Source of the DNA: Effrenium voratum
Lineage: Eukaryota > Sar > Dinophyceae > Suessiales > Symbiodiniaceae
Assembly (NCBI GenBank): GCA_963377175.1
Contig: CAUJNA010001835.1
Location: 815,001-879,000, forward strand
DNA: 64,000 bases
Direction: 5' to 3'
This document shows positions 11,345-25,666 of the stretch, piece by piece (within the stretch, counting starts at the first letter, position 1; every line of letters begins with the position of its first letter). Below the pieces are notes generated by a model that worked only from the letters and a program-made list of their open reading frames with translations, was not told the DNA's origin and searched no databases. Made by a program: the position numbers and the translations under genes.

Positions 11345-11587
11345 TTAGCCTCCTCCATCTCCTCCTCCTCTTCCTCTTCCGTCGTCCCCTTCCTCATCCT
11401 CCTCCTCCTCCTCTGTCTCCTCCTTCGTCTCCTCCTTCGTCTCCTCCTCCGTCTCCTCCTCGTCCTCCTCGTCTTCCTCCTTGACGCTGACCGCGGGCCG
11501 CAGGAACCAGGTGATCAGCTCCGTTACTACGACCACGCCCGCCAGGAAGAAGAGCATGCCACGAACCCCGCTCTCAGCAAGCACCAC
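11345..11587 (-). CDS. transporter exon 17 (segment 12, acidic tail, stop)
   Basis: 243 nt. ESGVRGMLFFLAGVVVVTEL is the last membrane segment. It is followed by a 40-odd residue tail dominated by Glu, Asp and Lys/Thr, encoded by a GGA/GAG simple repeat, and TAA at 11347-11345. The tail length may vary between alleles. Confidence 0.9.
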   Translation of the reverse strand: MVLAESGVRGMLFFLAGVVVVTELITWFLRPAVSVKEEDEEDEEETEEETKEETKEETEEEEEDEEGDDGRGRGGGDGGG

Positions 11588-14500
11588 CTCGAGTAAACCA
11601 AAGAAGGTGATGATTATGGACCGAACAATGCACCGGTTGCGATGGATGAAACCCTGCAAATATTGAAATAAGCCAACCATCTAAACACGTTCTTAGGCGG
11701 CTTTTGTAGCCAAAGGTGTTGGATATCTTCTGTGCTTTTGGGGCCTCGCAACTAGAACCCGGTTTGTGCTGATGAGTTTCCCCGGTGGACCAAGCTGCAA
11801 GTCTTCTTTCCTTTCCATAGTCACCAACTACAGAGGCTTCCCAGAATTCTTGGTGGAGTTGTGAAGCTCCTAAATGCCTTTGGTCGATAGCACAGCGGTT
11901 CTTGGTTTCGCTGCTTAGCTGGGGCAAGGTCTATATGGCTTAAACATAAAATGGGAGATGGCGAGCGCCAACCTTTGGGTTTGCCTTTCAGGCAAACCCA
12001 GGGGAGTCTGAAGGAAAAATCCGGGGTTAACGTCCCCATTGATCAACCTGGATAGAGGTTTTATTCGTTCGGTTCCCCCAAAAAGGTGCTGTTTGCCCCG
12101 CGAGGCTCCTGCTTGATCCTGGGTTCCGAGTAACCCAAAACCCAATTCCCACAGCCATGGTAGAGGCCCTCTACCAGGCACCCTCTCGGCTGGAATTTTG
12201 TGCCTCCGATTGGTGTTTTGTTGTTTCTTTTGGTGTTCTCTTGTTGGTTGTTTCGATATTTGTGTGGTTTTGGGCAGGCTTGATCCCATGGAAAGGCTGT
12301 CTGAGAATGGCATTGTCGTTGGTTCTGTTTTTTTGTTTTTTTTTACTTATTTCTTTGGGGGGCTTTGTTTTTTGGGATTTCTCAAGTGTGTGTTTGCTAT
12401 TTTGGAAACACAGGAATGCATTAGAACAGCAGCAAATGACATTTACACACACACACACACCTCGAAAAAAACAGAACCGTTTATACAGCCAAACAACACA
12501 AACAAATGCACAGTCCCCTGTTATGTCTTCTGTTTTCTTTTCTTTGTTTGGGGGGGGTTGCCTCGACAAAAAGTCGCGTTGGGACCGTTGGTAGTTTCCG
12601 CCTTTGACTCGATATGCGCAAACAATCGTAGCACTGTTTGACGAACAATGCATGTGACGTGCTTTGAGGAAATAAAAACGGAACAACATTCCTGAAACTC
12701 GCAAAAAGTCTAGACTTGTGCAACGCTCAAGGCCCTTTGACAGATTAAATGAAGTGCAGGGCGCAGCGACTTAATGCAACCCACGGACTTGTCCAAACAT
12801 GATGGTCAGGGCATCCCAAGAGGATCACTGGCACATCTACTGCGAGCTGCATTGACTCGACACGGCCAGTGCGCGACTGGAAACGTCGGAATTCTTCGTG
12901 TCTTTGCCCAAGTTGTAGCTATACCGGGAAGTGGGCAAATCGTAGTCCGTCCCCCCAAACACCCAGAAATGTCTGGCCCCAAGCATCATAGAGGCCCCTC
13001 CAATAGGGGGCTTGAGGGACCTCCATTGGTTTTGGTTTTGGGCCTCGTTTCAAGGGATTGCCGGTTTGAGGCCCGTTCGAGGCTTAGAGCAGCTTGAAGG
13101 TGCTAGGTCAAACAAAAAAGGCGAAAAAGGAAGAACGGCCTTCTGAAAAAATTGGGCAATGGAGGGACTACAACCCTGAAGGGAACTAGGAACTAAGGTG
13201 GCGCCTATGTCCCTTATCAACTCGAGGTACTCCAGGCAATGAGATCAGCGAGCTCAAGAGGTACTGGGCGCAAAGGGCCACGCTGGTCGCTACGCCGGCG
13301 ATGTCCTCACGGGCAGCTTGCGGTCACCCAAAACCCAAAAGCCCAAAAGCCAATTCATGGAGCTCGCGGTCACTTTACCAGCAAAAAAGAGGCGACCGTG
13401 GAAAATTGACCTTCCCATGTCTCACTTCAAGGATCGAGTGGATGAGCCAAAAAACAACTCAAAAAAGTTGTCATTCAAAATTGTCCAGACCCAAAAAGTG
13501 GCCAAAGTCCAGTCTTTTTTGGGGTACCCCCCGAAAATGGTGGGTTTACTGTTGGTTTCCCTTTGAAACAAAGCACTCGATGTCCCTCGAATTCCAATTT
13601 CCAATCTCCTGCAGCTCTTCTGTGAACTCCGCATGATAGGCAATGATGGGCGGGAAGACCAGGAGTTGGAGGATGCAAATCACCGACCTCGCATTGGCAA
13701 GGTCGGAAACACACGGGAGGGACGGGCTACGAACTAAACAAGTATCCAGAAAAAGAAGCAGGGAAAGAAGGTGACTCGCACAACAACAAAAGGACCCATG
13801 TTAGTTGGTAGGAGGAGGTGTCTTTTGGGTGTCGGCCATGTGGCATCCCTTTAAAAACAAGCCAAAGAGAAGGATGGCTCGCCATTTGACTCACACCCAG
13901 TTCTTAGGTTCATTTGGGTGGTCTGTTTTGAGGGGGCCCTTTTTGGGCTCCTTGTAAAGGAAAACCAAAGGGAAACCAGCATGTTTGGGGTCCCCTAGCT
14001 TAAGACACCCCGTGTCCGGTTTTGCAGGACCCAACTTCCAAACCCTCAAACCTGCCCGAGCCGTGATTGTCGAGCCCTCCGCCCAAACAACCCGTGTTTT
14101 TGCAGGTTCTCACAAAAGCCTGCTTTTTGGGACAGAAAACCCATATTTCCAAGAGGGGTGGATAACATGGAACCTACAAAAAGAGTTGCTTGGGTCCCCC
14201 TGACAGGTTATACCTGCCAAGAGGGTTGAAGTTCGCTAACCACCACTTAACTTGGCCACCAAGACCCTGGTAATGTGAACCCACAAACCCCTGAGGCATC
14301 TCCGTTCAGTGGGGAACCGGATCACTTTTGTGGAGTTGCAACCCCAATCAAAACAATCAACCAGGTTTAAGTTATTTTTGTGTCCACATCATTCACAAAC
14401 GAAAAATAAGGAGCATGGGTGAGCTCGTTTTGTCCCCGGAGCTTGTGACATGTTGCGCAGCTTCATCCGGGCCCGACATTGCATCGCTCTCTAAACCTGT

Positions 14501-17500
14501 CAAGGGAAACATTGGCCAGCAACCAGCAGGCTCGAAATCGGGAGACCGATTTCGGTATACAGACTCACAATAGTTGTTGCTACTTCTGGGGCCTGACCCC
14601 ACCCCGCACCTAGGTTGCTCTGAGCGAGTCGCAAAGACTCGCAGACCTCCTCAGCGGGGGAATAACCAACTTCTGACGCGGCCAGTCGAAATAAGGAAAC
14701 CCGGAAACCGATTTCCGCCACCTTCTCAGCGGGGGCAAAAACCCTGAACTTCTGACGTCCGAAGGGCACGTACCAACCGAGGCTTTCAGAGAAGCAGGCG
14801 CCCAGGACCAGTAGCCCCGCTGCGCCCAGCAGAATCGGGATGAAGAGCAGCAACACCTCGAAATCAGCTTGGATCCAAATGAAATTCCACGCCCAAATAC
14901 CGCGTCGTTGCTGTAAACAATAAACAAACAGTGGTACACCATTGGTTGACATGCTGCCGAAAAAGGGGAGAAAGCTAAGTCTGGCATGAAGGTTTTGGCG
15001 TGTAAAAGTGGAGCCTGTCCTGAAGCTTTGGAAAATTCCGGGCTTACCTGAACTTCAAAAGAAACGCATCGAATCGCAAGCCGGCAAAGAAACAAAAAAC
15101 AAAACGGAGACCACGAATCCTAATGTCCCCAGATTAAGGCCGTCGCAATAACAAGCGCGGCATAATTCCCCTCCAAAAGTTGACACCCCCTCACAAAATC
15201 AACCAGCTTTGCATCTCCTGGTTCTTCAGTGGGGCCCCCTGAATTGCAAGCGCGCGAGTGTTATCTGTTCGAAAGCTTTGTGCGTTTGCGTGGGCGTGCA
15301 TTTGAAGAATGATGGCTTTCCCTTTTGTTTCCCTATGAACCCTCAAACAAGAGGCACCCCCAAAAAGGCCACCATGGGAAACTATTGTTTGTTGGTATTT
15401 ACAGGGGAAGCGAATCATTCCAGGGTTTTTTGAAGGTGGTGCGAAATGGATTTCGCAACCACAGTATCATTTCTAGAATGATGGTTTCCTTTTTATTTCC
15501 CTACAAACCCTCAAAGGGGTCACCCCCAAAAAAGCCACCCACACTGCCCCCTTTAAAGGGGGACCCGGTGACCCCCCCGGTTCGAGCCGGCGCCTCCGTG
15601 GGCCTCCGGTGCAACCGCCGCGCCAGCAGCGAGCCCAGCGCGCAGGAGATCGCGAAGGCGGCGGCGATGCGCGCGGCGCCGCGCACCGACTGCCCGTAGG
15701 TGTCCTCGGGAAGCCAAGCCAAACCCGGGTGGGGTGGGGTGGGGTGGGGTGGGGTGGGTGCGGCTCCTTAAGCTTTTGAGCAAAGGAAAAGCCACCGGCT
15801 GCTCTGCGGCGTGGTTCCCCATTCTCTTCACTGGTTCTCTCTAGCTGCCATCAAAAACCCATAAGGTTGGTTTGCACATGTCAAGAGAATCCTGAGAATG
15901 GAACATACTTCACCTTGGTTTCCCTTTAACGCAACCAACAAAGAGTTCACTGAAAAATGACAACCCAAAATGTCCCCTAGTGGTGTTGAGCATCACCTGT
16001 TGGGGCCAATTTGAAGCGCATTTTGTTTTGGTCCGGTGATGTTTCGAAGGAAGATATACGGGTCCCTGTTGATTTTAGGCCCGTTTGGGTTGTGGGAAAA
16101 GGGACCCAACAGGAAAATGGGGGAACAAACTGAAGCATGGCCTGACGGTTTGGTGCCACCTCCCTGCCGGCAGAGTAACCGTTTTCTATGTACCAAGCAC
16201 CAGTGTGCCTAAAAGGGGCCCAAGGGACACCAAACATCTTCTCGAGTTCCTGGTGAACCATCGAGCATTGGCCTTACAGAAAAGCAACCCGTTGCGCCCG
16301 GTGGGAAGCCAAAAGGATGCAGAAAAACCGGCAAAGTGCTAGGTGCCATCTAGCCCCAATCTACCTGATTCTTGGCCCCAATGCGAAACAATTGGCGGCT
16401 TGTTCATGCAAAGGTGCCACGTGGAACAAATGTCCTCTTTACACAACCTCCACCAACAGGAGACTCACCTTAAACTGGTCGAAAAGGTGATGTGCAAACC
16501 AACCTAAGGGGAATGCGTTTGGAGGGGCTGGACCGCAGGGTTGTGGAATCAAGGGGTTTATTCCCACTTCTGTGATACAAGGGAATCTCCCCCTTTATAT
16601 GGGGTGTTAGTCTTTGGGAAGCCAATTTGGTTGTATCACAAATTTTGTCATTTCCCACAACCCTGCTGGACCGTTCACCTCAACTGCATCTTAAAATTTG
16701 GGAGCCCTCATTCTTTGTGTCTATGTTTCCTCTCAAAGCCCAACCAAAAGGCCTTTCTTTCCCTTAACATTGTCTAAGAAGAGACACACCCGCGTGCCCG
16801 CCCCCATTCCAAGATGAAGCCGCCTCCAAGATGAAGCCGTTGGAGGAGATAACAACGTCGAAGAGGCTCTTCCTCGGCAACTTTCGTCGGGATTACATGC
16901 CACTCACTTCCTGGGACGGATGGTGATGCTTTGCTCACCCCAAACAAAAATAACAAAAGGACTCATTGGTGGACGCCAGTTACCACTACTTTCGTCCACC
17001 AACCCTTCATTTTTGGGTGCGTTGCGTGTTTTCTTCCAGCCCCTGAGCTCCGAAGCTGGAATGGTCCGAGAAAGGATCGGCGCCTGGCTTTTGTCGGTTG
17101 AGTTGAGTGTGCGTGTCTGTGTGCTTTAGGCTACCATCGTGGGGGTTGGTTTAAAAGGGAAGGGCAGCCGCCCATTTGGGTCCCCTGATTTTGAGACAAA
17201 CCCATTTTCCAGCTCCCCCGACCAAGCGCGAGCGAGCGTCGTGGTGCCCACGCACAACAGGATCATCACGCGTCGCCGGTCCCTCACAACGCGGTAGATG
17301 TCGCGCCTGAGAATATGGGGTATGGGTCAAAATCAAACCATCAGGAACTGGACCGCAGGTTCAATCGTCCATGTGTCCATTTACCAGGGCAACCCGTTTT
17401 GGGGGTACCCTTTTTTTTGACCACCACAGCCAAAAAAAAATCAGCGGCCAAAGCCTTTCAAGGCAAGGCCCCCCCTCCCAAAACCAGCATGTCGACCTGA

Positions 17501-20500
17501 ACCGGGGGGGAAAACCGAAAAAATCGAGGCTGGTCCAGTGATTCATCGCAACGCGAGCAGCTGGAAGCTCATGGCGGTTCCTTGTCGGTATTGTCACTCT
17601 GAGGTTGCACTGGCTCCGCTGGCTATGGCTCTGAATCTTTCTATGACCAAGGCACCTTGGGAATACTTTGCCGAGCCCCGTGTGCCACACTCGTTTCCCA
17701 CGACACAAATCCGGATTTTCGCGCAGCAAAAAAAGAAAGAGGTGGCACCCTGGCGTCGGGATGGGTGCCCATGGCATCCTCCGAATGACTCAAGTGGTTG
17801 GAGGGAAGCCGTGGAGTCACCTTGCAACAAGGCTGTCGCCATAGCTTTGAGTCCACGTGGGCAAACCACAGAACAGTGTTTGATGGTTCCTGGGTAGCGG
17901 CCCCTAAAGCGCCATTTGCACAAGGGCAACCATCCAGTTTGGGATTTTTCCCCGTTAGATCTTTTCACAATAATCTGGAACCCCCCCCCCTCCTGCCCGC
18001 GCCCCGCAGCCCCAGCAAACACGGCTCCTCCCCCGTGCAGCGTGCAGCCAGGCATACTGAGCCCCTCAAAATACCGTGGGTGGCTCTGTGGTCTACAACA
18101 CAAAACCCGAACAGGGGGGTTACCCGTCCAAAACCCGGTTTGGAGGCAAAGCACCAGTTTCAACAGGCTGCACATCGTTTCCCCACAAATCAGTCATATT
18201 CAAAACCTGGTACAAAAATGGTGAACCCAAAATCACACAAAGAGTTACGAAGGCGGCCAGACCTAGTTGTGGTTGGAAGTGTCCCTTGCTAACCTTCACC
18301 TACCCAGGCTTTGATTGCGGCTCAAATGTGTAGGTGGGGTGTCTGCATCGCAAAACAAAAAACGCAAGCACTCAAGACCTGGCTTGGCCAATGGGACCAG
18401 ATCCTAACGTAACCCAAGGAGTAGGGATCTTGCGGATTGCCTTTGAGAAGAAAAACAGAGAGTTGACTTCCAGTTGGCTATGTCTCAAAATAGGGGGATC
18501 CTAAGAATGATGGCTTTCCTTGCTGTTTTTTCCCTTAAAGACAACTCCCAAACGGAGCCGAGCCTCAAAAACGGTGGGCTCCCCCTCCCCCCCGGTTGGG
18601 CTCAGGCACAGGTATCCCTCGCTGGTCTTTGGGGCGACGGCCGTCTCCTCGAGCACGAAAACGCTGAAGAGCGTCAGAGACAAAGACAAAAGTGCCAGCA
18701 CCAGGAAGGGACACCTGAGTCGCGATCAAAACCTGGTGCTAAAATGGTCGTAATCCCAGAACCATGTACAGGATTAAGAAGGCGGATATCCGCAGCTATT
18801 TATGGTTGGGATCGTCCCTTACTAACCTTCATCTACCCGGGTTTTGATTGTGGCTCACCTGGGCCATCGCCGGCTTTTCAAAACGCCCTCTCGCAGATAT
18901 CCTCCAAATACCCAAGCGAGAAAAACTTTTTTGTGGGGAGGGGATGGCAAGACTCTTGCATCAAACATGGCTTGGTGCACAGTTTCCACGTTACGGGTCG
19001 ATCTGCAAACCAGTTTGGAAAAACAGGAAAGCGGGTGGCTACCAGAGATTCCGAAAGGAAACAACTTGCTTGTAACAACTTTGTTGATTTCCGTCGCTCG
19101 AAGTCCGACTCGACAAAGCCTTTCAGTTTTTCTTTGCAACCATTTCGTTGGGATGCCAGTGTGCTCGTTCTGCTGGTATTGCTTCCAAGCCCCGCCCCAC
19201 TAACCGTCGCTCGAGTCCTTGGTTGGGGGACTTGTGAGGTCTATGTTGGGTGTCTGTTGGGATTTCCATTGAAAGAAGTCACCCCACTTGACATCCCAGC
19301 AGCACCAGCCCGCATCGTCTGCATCACGAGTGCATCAACAGCTTGCATCCCCAGCATCACCAACATCATCTGCAACGGGTGCTTGTGGCTCGAAAGTTGC
19401 TCGAAGCAGACCTGGCAAACACGAAACTGGGTGGAGCTTGATGACTTCAAAAAGAAACACCAACAGGAAGCTTGGAGCAGTGTTTGTTTGTTTAAGGGCA
19501 CAAATTGAAAACAAGTCCAGGTGCTTTTTTGGTGAGAGATTTCCTTGGGTTCCCGTCGAACATGAGGGATTTCTTTCGCCCTTTTCCAATTTTCCACAGA
19601 CACGTGAGATAAAACTGGGTGGATCGCTCGCTTGATCAGATTTGGGATCCATGGCCTCCAGCCCGCGTAGGAGGCCAGCAGTCCTCCCATTGAGGGCGCG
19701 AAGATGGGGCCCACCAGCATCAGCGACATCAGGGTGCCTCGAGCCCAACCCCCGAGCCCAAACCTCCGTGGAAAATCGCCAAGCAGCTGTCCTACTAATA
19801 CGCGGTCCATTCCCACTACTTGGGTGTTCGGCCAAGTTAGTGAGGATTAACCCAGAAAAGAATGATGCGGATGAGGAAACGTGTGGCCATAGCAGCGAAG
19901 GGTGGAACAGCTTGAATCATTGAGGGTTGGCACCCCCTCTTTGCTCCAGTGTCTCCCTGGGTTCTCCGCGTCCAGTCCAAGCCACCCATGGCCCTGAGCC
20001 GCGCCCCGGGGTCCGCGTAGCAGTCCCGCAGGCTCGCCAAGATCACCACGTAGACCGAGGCGGCCAGGCCTGCGTCCGGCCACCGGGGGGGGGGGGCCCA
20101 AAAAAGAAAAACGTCCACCCGACCCGCCTGGGAAGGATTTTGAAGGTCGAATTTTTTGAAGGGGGGGAGACCCCCCCGTCTTGTTATTTTTAGGAATCGG
20201 ACCCCCTAAATTGGTGGCCTTGCTCTTTGTTTGTTGGTTTGGTGTTCGTTGAAAAACACGCCAACCAGAAGGGCACCTCAAACGTGGTACCTCAAAAGTG
20301 ATTGGTGCACCTGTTCATCCCTGAATTCTGAACAAAAAGCCTCAGGCACCGAGTTCGTTGGTCACGGTTCCACGTCGGTTGACCAGGAAACAAATCCCTT
20401 CGCTCGGGTACGTGCCCAAGGGAAACCAAAAGGAAAACCACTGTTTTTGGAAGACGTCCTAAAAAACGACACACCCAATCAAGAAAAAGAAGCAAGAGCA

Positions 20501-23500
20501 GAAATACAAGAGGAAGACAAACTGCAGGAGACAGCCAGAACCGCGTGGCACAAAGAGAAGGTGCTTCCTTTTGGCTTCCCTCAAGCCGACCAGAGCGGGC
20601 TAGCTGTGTCATCACCAACCCTGTTTCCTGCGTGGGTCATCCTAAATGGGTTCGTGCCATCAATTTCTAACCAAAGTAACCTAAAAAAGGCACCTGTGGT
20701 GCTAACAAATGGATTCCTTTCGGATACTACACACACGATCGGCTGGGGCAATCACACCCATGCATTACCCGGTAACCGTGTTCTCCGGACACTCACTGTT
20801 CAAGGCTCCAAACTAAAAACAGTAATACAGCCAAAACCTTAGCGATGCAAAATCGAACATATCCCTTTACAGGAACCAAAGACAGATAAATGTCTTTGTC
20901 TAAAAATTGAAAAGACACACTTTCCGGGAACTCTGCATGTTCTATGTTTCCATCCAGCTATTTTAGGGCCGCGCCATGGCGCGTCCGGGGGGTAACCGAA
21001 CGCCGTGTGTGGCGCGCGCCTTGCAGCACGCGCCCGGCCATGAACCAAAGCAGGTCTGAGGCGCACATGCACGCGAAGGTGCTCACGGCCAGCATGGACT
21101 GGCACGCCAAGATCACGGGTCTCCTGGCCACGTTTGGAGGAGGACCACGCTCAAAGCTTCGGATTTTTGTTTGTTTGGTTGGCACCCCTTTTTGCTGGTT
21201 CAAAAGACAAACCAAAGCAAATCCACGGTCCCATTAAAAAGGACACTCCCAGAATGAAAGCTGGCTTCCAGCACTTCGTACCCGTTTGTAGATGGTTTAC
21301 CCAGTTATGGCTTTAAGTTATGGCGAACTGGTGCGAAGTGGATCTTGTCCATCCACAGGAAAAACCCGTGGTAAAACCTAGAGGCCAGCAAAGGGTGGCC
21401 TGTGGCGAAACGCCTGGAACGCCTTTCGGATGACACTTGCCAGCATGGCGTCCGAAACTGTTCTTTTTCATGGGCGTGTGGTAAAGGGGGGCCCCAAACA
21501 AGCTGCGGCTGTCCTCTCTTGATTCCCTCGCCTTTTGGTCAAACAATGGAACCCCTTTTAACCCAGCTGTGAATCCTGGATCCCCTGAAAATCAAGCACC
21601 GAAAAGAAAGTGACTTTCTCTTCCCAGGGAAATTTCACCGGTCTGGGTGACACACGGTCACGCAACTCTTGCCAGTGGGAAGAGGCGAGATCGGCACAGG
21701 CATGTGCGGGGAATCATTTTGAACATTCGGAGCCACGAGGAAAAGGCACGCGCGAAAGCCTGCTCAACTTAGGGGACGTGCTCTCACGAACACCCTGGGC
21801 AAACTACTATAGTTCCCACAGCGGCGTTTTAACCCTGGATTGGTGAGCTCGGTGAGCTCGGGGGGGCCCCAGAGGGGACTCTTGGGTCGGCCGAACCTTT
21901 TCAAGGGGAAACAAATTGGGATAGAGCGCACCTCTGTGTCTGGAATCCCGTATTCTCAAACCACAATTTGCTTCCCTCAAAAACAACGCTTCAGCCCCCA
22001 GTGTCCTGCCCATGCGGTCACTGAGCGGGCCCACCATCAGGGTCCCCGCAGCGCAGCTGAGGAGATGCACCTGTTTGGCTTGCCCAGGTTCGTGAATCAG
22101 CCTTCTGCGAAGAATTCGGGGATGAGATTCTTAGTGCTTGGTGCAACTAACTGTACGACTGCTTTGTGCAACTGGTTTGGGGACGAGATTATTTTAGAGG
22201 GTATCCTTGTTCAGGAAACACCATACAAAATCATGTTCAGTCGGTCATTTGTCGGATTTTCAGGAAACCACCCAAACCCCAGTAAAACAGTATTCAAAGA
22301 ATGGTGGAAGTGTTGGTTGCCCTTAAGATTGAACAAATAAGCCCCAGGAATGGTGCTAAAGGAACCCTGTGATCGAAGAGTTCTGATCGAAGAGAACTAA
22401 AGAATAAGGATATCGGCAATGATGTTTCGCTTGATCCATAGAGAACCAAAACCAACAACAGAAGAAAATGGAGCTGGAACCATGCTATTTTCTGTGGTGA
22501 ATGCTTGGGCAGCATGTGTTCAAGCGCTCACCCTTCCATGCCAACACATGGAAATCTAGCGAACCCGGGTGCCCTTCGTAATCCACCTAGGCCTCGAGTG
22601 CCCGATTTCTCTTGCGGGCGCTCGGCCCGACAACCGCTGGAAGCCTCTAGCAAAACACTCAGCGGAGAGAAAGGGAGGCCACTGAACTATTGGTTCTGAA
22701 AAAGGCTTCAAAGGGGAGCCAAACGGAAAACGCACCTATTTGGGGCCCCCCCCTGTCGGGTCTAAGCTTCAGCGCTGGCGTTTCAGGGGATTGAAAAGCT
22801 CCTGGCCATTTTGTGGCGCGGGAGTACTTCAACAAGGTCAGTTGCTTCCCTTCGGGAGCCACAAGGCGGCTCGGTTCCGCCGAGCCCAATATTGGGACCT
22901 TTTTCAGGGTCGCTCCCAGCCTCGTGTTGCTTGAAGAAACCCTTCCCAACCAAAAGGGGTCCATCCACAAGACGGGTCCGGGGTTCTGCCCTAAAAAAAG
23001 GGAACCCAAAGCGAGTCAAGGGGGCCGAAGTTCCACCAACCCCCAAAAAAAGAAACCCTTAAAAAAAGAAGGCGGGTCGGCATGGGGGCTGAGTTTTTTC
23101 CATTAAAAACACCAAAAAATACCAAACATATACGATCAAGACCGGTGACCTCTTAGATTTATTGGGGTGCGTTTTTGTTTTTTTGGCTGATGACATGCAA
23201 GCACAGATTCATTTTCGATCCAATGAAGACTCAGATGCATCCAGACCTGGAAAATGAGCTAGCTTCAATCTGCACAGAAGACAGCCTGTTGAGAACTATT
23301 TTGCACAAATATCATTGTTGGACACAAATATTTAGCAAACGTGTGTCTGTAGCTTATTTTTGGATAATTGGCATGCTAACGCATGCCAAGTTTGTAAACC
23401 TCACGGTGCTAACTTTTGGAAGACGTATGTTTGGCACAAATCTTCAACACAAGTTGCATACGTATGCAATATTTTGGAAGGCGTATGCTTAGCAATCTGC

Positions 23501-25632
23501 AAGCAGATGTATGTTTGGGACAAATATTATTGTTGTGTTGCAATTCTGAAACACGTAAGTATGGCAAGCACAGCTTGCCACGCATATGAAATCATAAGAA
23601 AGGTAAGATATCACTGATCTATGCAGCTTTCAGCTGCAAGACTCATCTCTTTTTACAGTTGGATGTTCAATATTTTTCAATATACGCACGGGCTCTGCCC
23701 ATGCTCTTGAGAAAAGACAGCTAACACAAACATATTTATCGCATAATGAGCTGGAGCAATTGGAGCACAGCTCCAATCTAGTTGCTTGAGCTCAAGATGC
23801 AAAGATGAGCACCTGCAACGATATCTGCAGATGCAAATAACATTCTCTGCATAAAGCTGTTCAGCTTTGAAATAAGAGCTTTGGAATAAGATTCTCTGCA
23901 GCTATTCGTGTTGCTGAAGAGCTCTTGCAACAGCAAAGCTGTTCAGAATAGATTCAAGTAGACACAAGCCACAAGCAATTGCTTGTGATGAGATGTTACC
24001 TGCAGAAGATGAAATGAGAGATGGGATAAATCATCTCCAGATACCTGGAGTTACATGCAGAATATCTTGGAAGAGGCTTATGTTCTGTTGATACACATCT
24101 CATCATATTATTGATGTCTTGCATCAAGAAAGCTTGCATCAAGAAAGCATCAACAAAGTATTGTCTTCAAATGATGGGCTGTGTTTTTTGTTTTTTTGGT
24201 TTTCTTGGTGTTTATAAGCAAAGGCACCAAAAAAAAACAGACCCATGGCCCTGAACTAGCAGATGCAGATGATGGGCTGTGTTTTTTGGTTTTCTTGGTG
24301 TTTATGAGCAAAGGCATCAAAAAAAAAAAAAAAACAGACCCATGGCCCTGAACTAGAAGATGCAGATGATGGGCGGTGATTTTTTGGTTGTTTTGGTGTT
24401 TTTGGTTGTTTTTTTGTTTTTTTTTGTTTTTTTTGCTGAAAAAACTCAGCCCCCAGGAATCTGAAAAACTCAGCCCCCAGGAATCTGAAAAAGCTCAGCC
24501 CCCATGACGACCCCTTCTGTAAAAAAAACACAAAGCTTCCACCCACAAGGTAGGTCAAAGGGGCGCCGCCCCCCAAAAATGGGCCTGGATGGTGTAGCCC
24601 ATCGCGCTGGGGGACACCTGAAAGACCTCCGCCATCTGCGGCATGCTGGGCTGGTACTGATCCTCCCAAGCCCGTTTTCAGTGCCGTGGCGCTGGGACTC
24701 GGACCCAAAATCCAACATGGAGCTCGATGTGCGCCTTCCGTCCCCAACCAACAAACATGATCCACCGTCTTGGAAAAGACACACCCATTTGGGGCTTGTG
24801 TCTGGTTGCCGGGTGAGGTCACCCCAAATCACGGGAAAAAGTGAAGCTACTCTATGGCGAGAAGGTGACTACGCTCCCCTGCAAAAACGGCGGCGCCACT
24901 GTTTGCCTAGGCAAAAGTTAAATGAAAGGGAAAGGCTTTGGTCTGCTGATGCTAAACAACTGCAGGAACAGCGTGCTTCTCTTGTTGTTTGTTGCTTTTT
25001 GTTTGCCAAGCTCGGCACGTTCAACATCTGCGCCTTTGGCACACTGAACAAGGGGGAACTAACTATGTCGGACTAATGTAGGACCGATCAACAAGGAGGG
25101 ATGCGGAATGATGGAAGTTAAAGCTTTTCTGCTCATCGAGAATCGGGGGCACTGTTTCAGGGCTCGGAATGGAACGTGTTTTTCGCCGGCTCCCAGTTTT
25201 GCCAAAAGCTCTTGCCTAAAACGCGGCATGCGTGCTGCCTTCTGCCTCCCAAAGCGCCCAGCCTGAATATGCAAAAGCTCTGTACTACTGTTTGAGGATG
25301 CGGGGGAAAAAAAAAGCAGCCCTAGGCCCACGAAACCACCAGAACTCAAATGTGGGCATCTAAGTGGTGACCTCCCCCGGGCCCCTCCCCTGCCATGTGC
25401 TGCTAATGGTGCCTCAAAAACCCCTGCTTCGCAAAGCTCTTGCCTGAAAGGCACCGTGCTTGCTCCAGGTCTCCAAAGGAAATGCTTGAGTCAGTTTTCT
25501 CCCCCCTCCCGAAAAAAGGTTCTCACCCCCAAAGTGGGGGGTAATTCAGGCGCCTCCCATTGTTTGGGGGGGCATGAAGAAGCAGAACCCTGCATTACGC
25601 GCCAAAATACTTATTTACTGTATGTAGAAGAG

Positions 25633-25666
<34 letters not shown>

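Larger units (their letters stand above)
23067..24518. mobile_element. AT-rich 1.45-kb element with terminal inverted repeats, in a transporter intron
   Basis: The left end 23067-23100 and the right end 24487-24518 are inverted copies centred on CATGGGGGCTGAG (32-34 bp, a few mismatches). The interior is clearly more AT-rich than the flanks, has no long coding frame, and shows degenerate repeats of a TATGTTTGGCACAAATATT-like unit (23.28-23.54 kb), a 98-bp tandem repeat, and three copies of a terminal motif. It fits a non-autonomous DNA transposon. A target duplication was not evident. Confidence 0.65.

Noticed and set aside
18474..19508. 344-codon plus-strand frame
   Set aside because: Overlaps transporter exon 9 and an introner-like repeat in antisense and resembles no family.
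20231..20842. 203-codon plus-strand frame
   Set aside because: Lies in a transporter intron, low-information composition, includes a short dispersed repeat.
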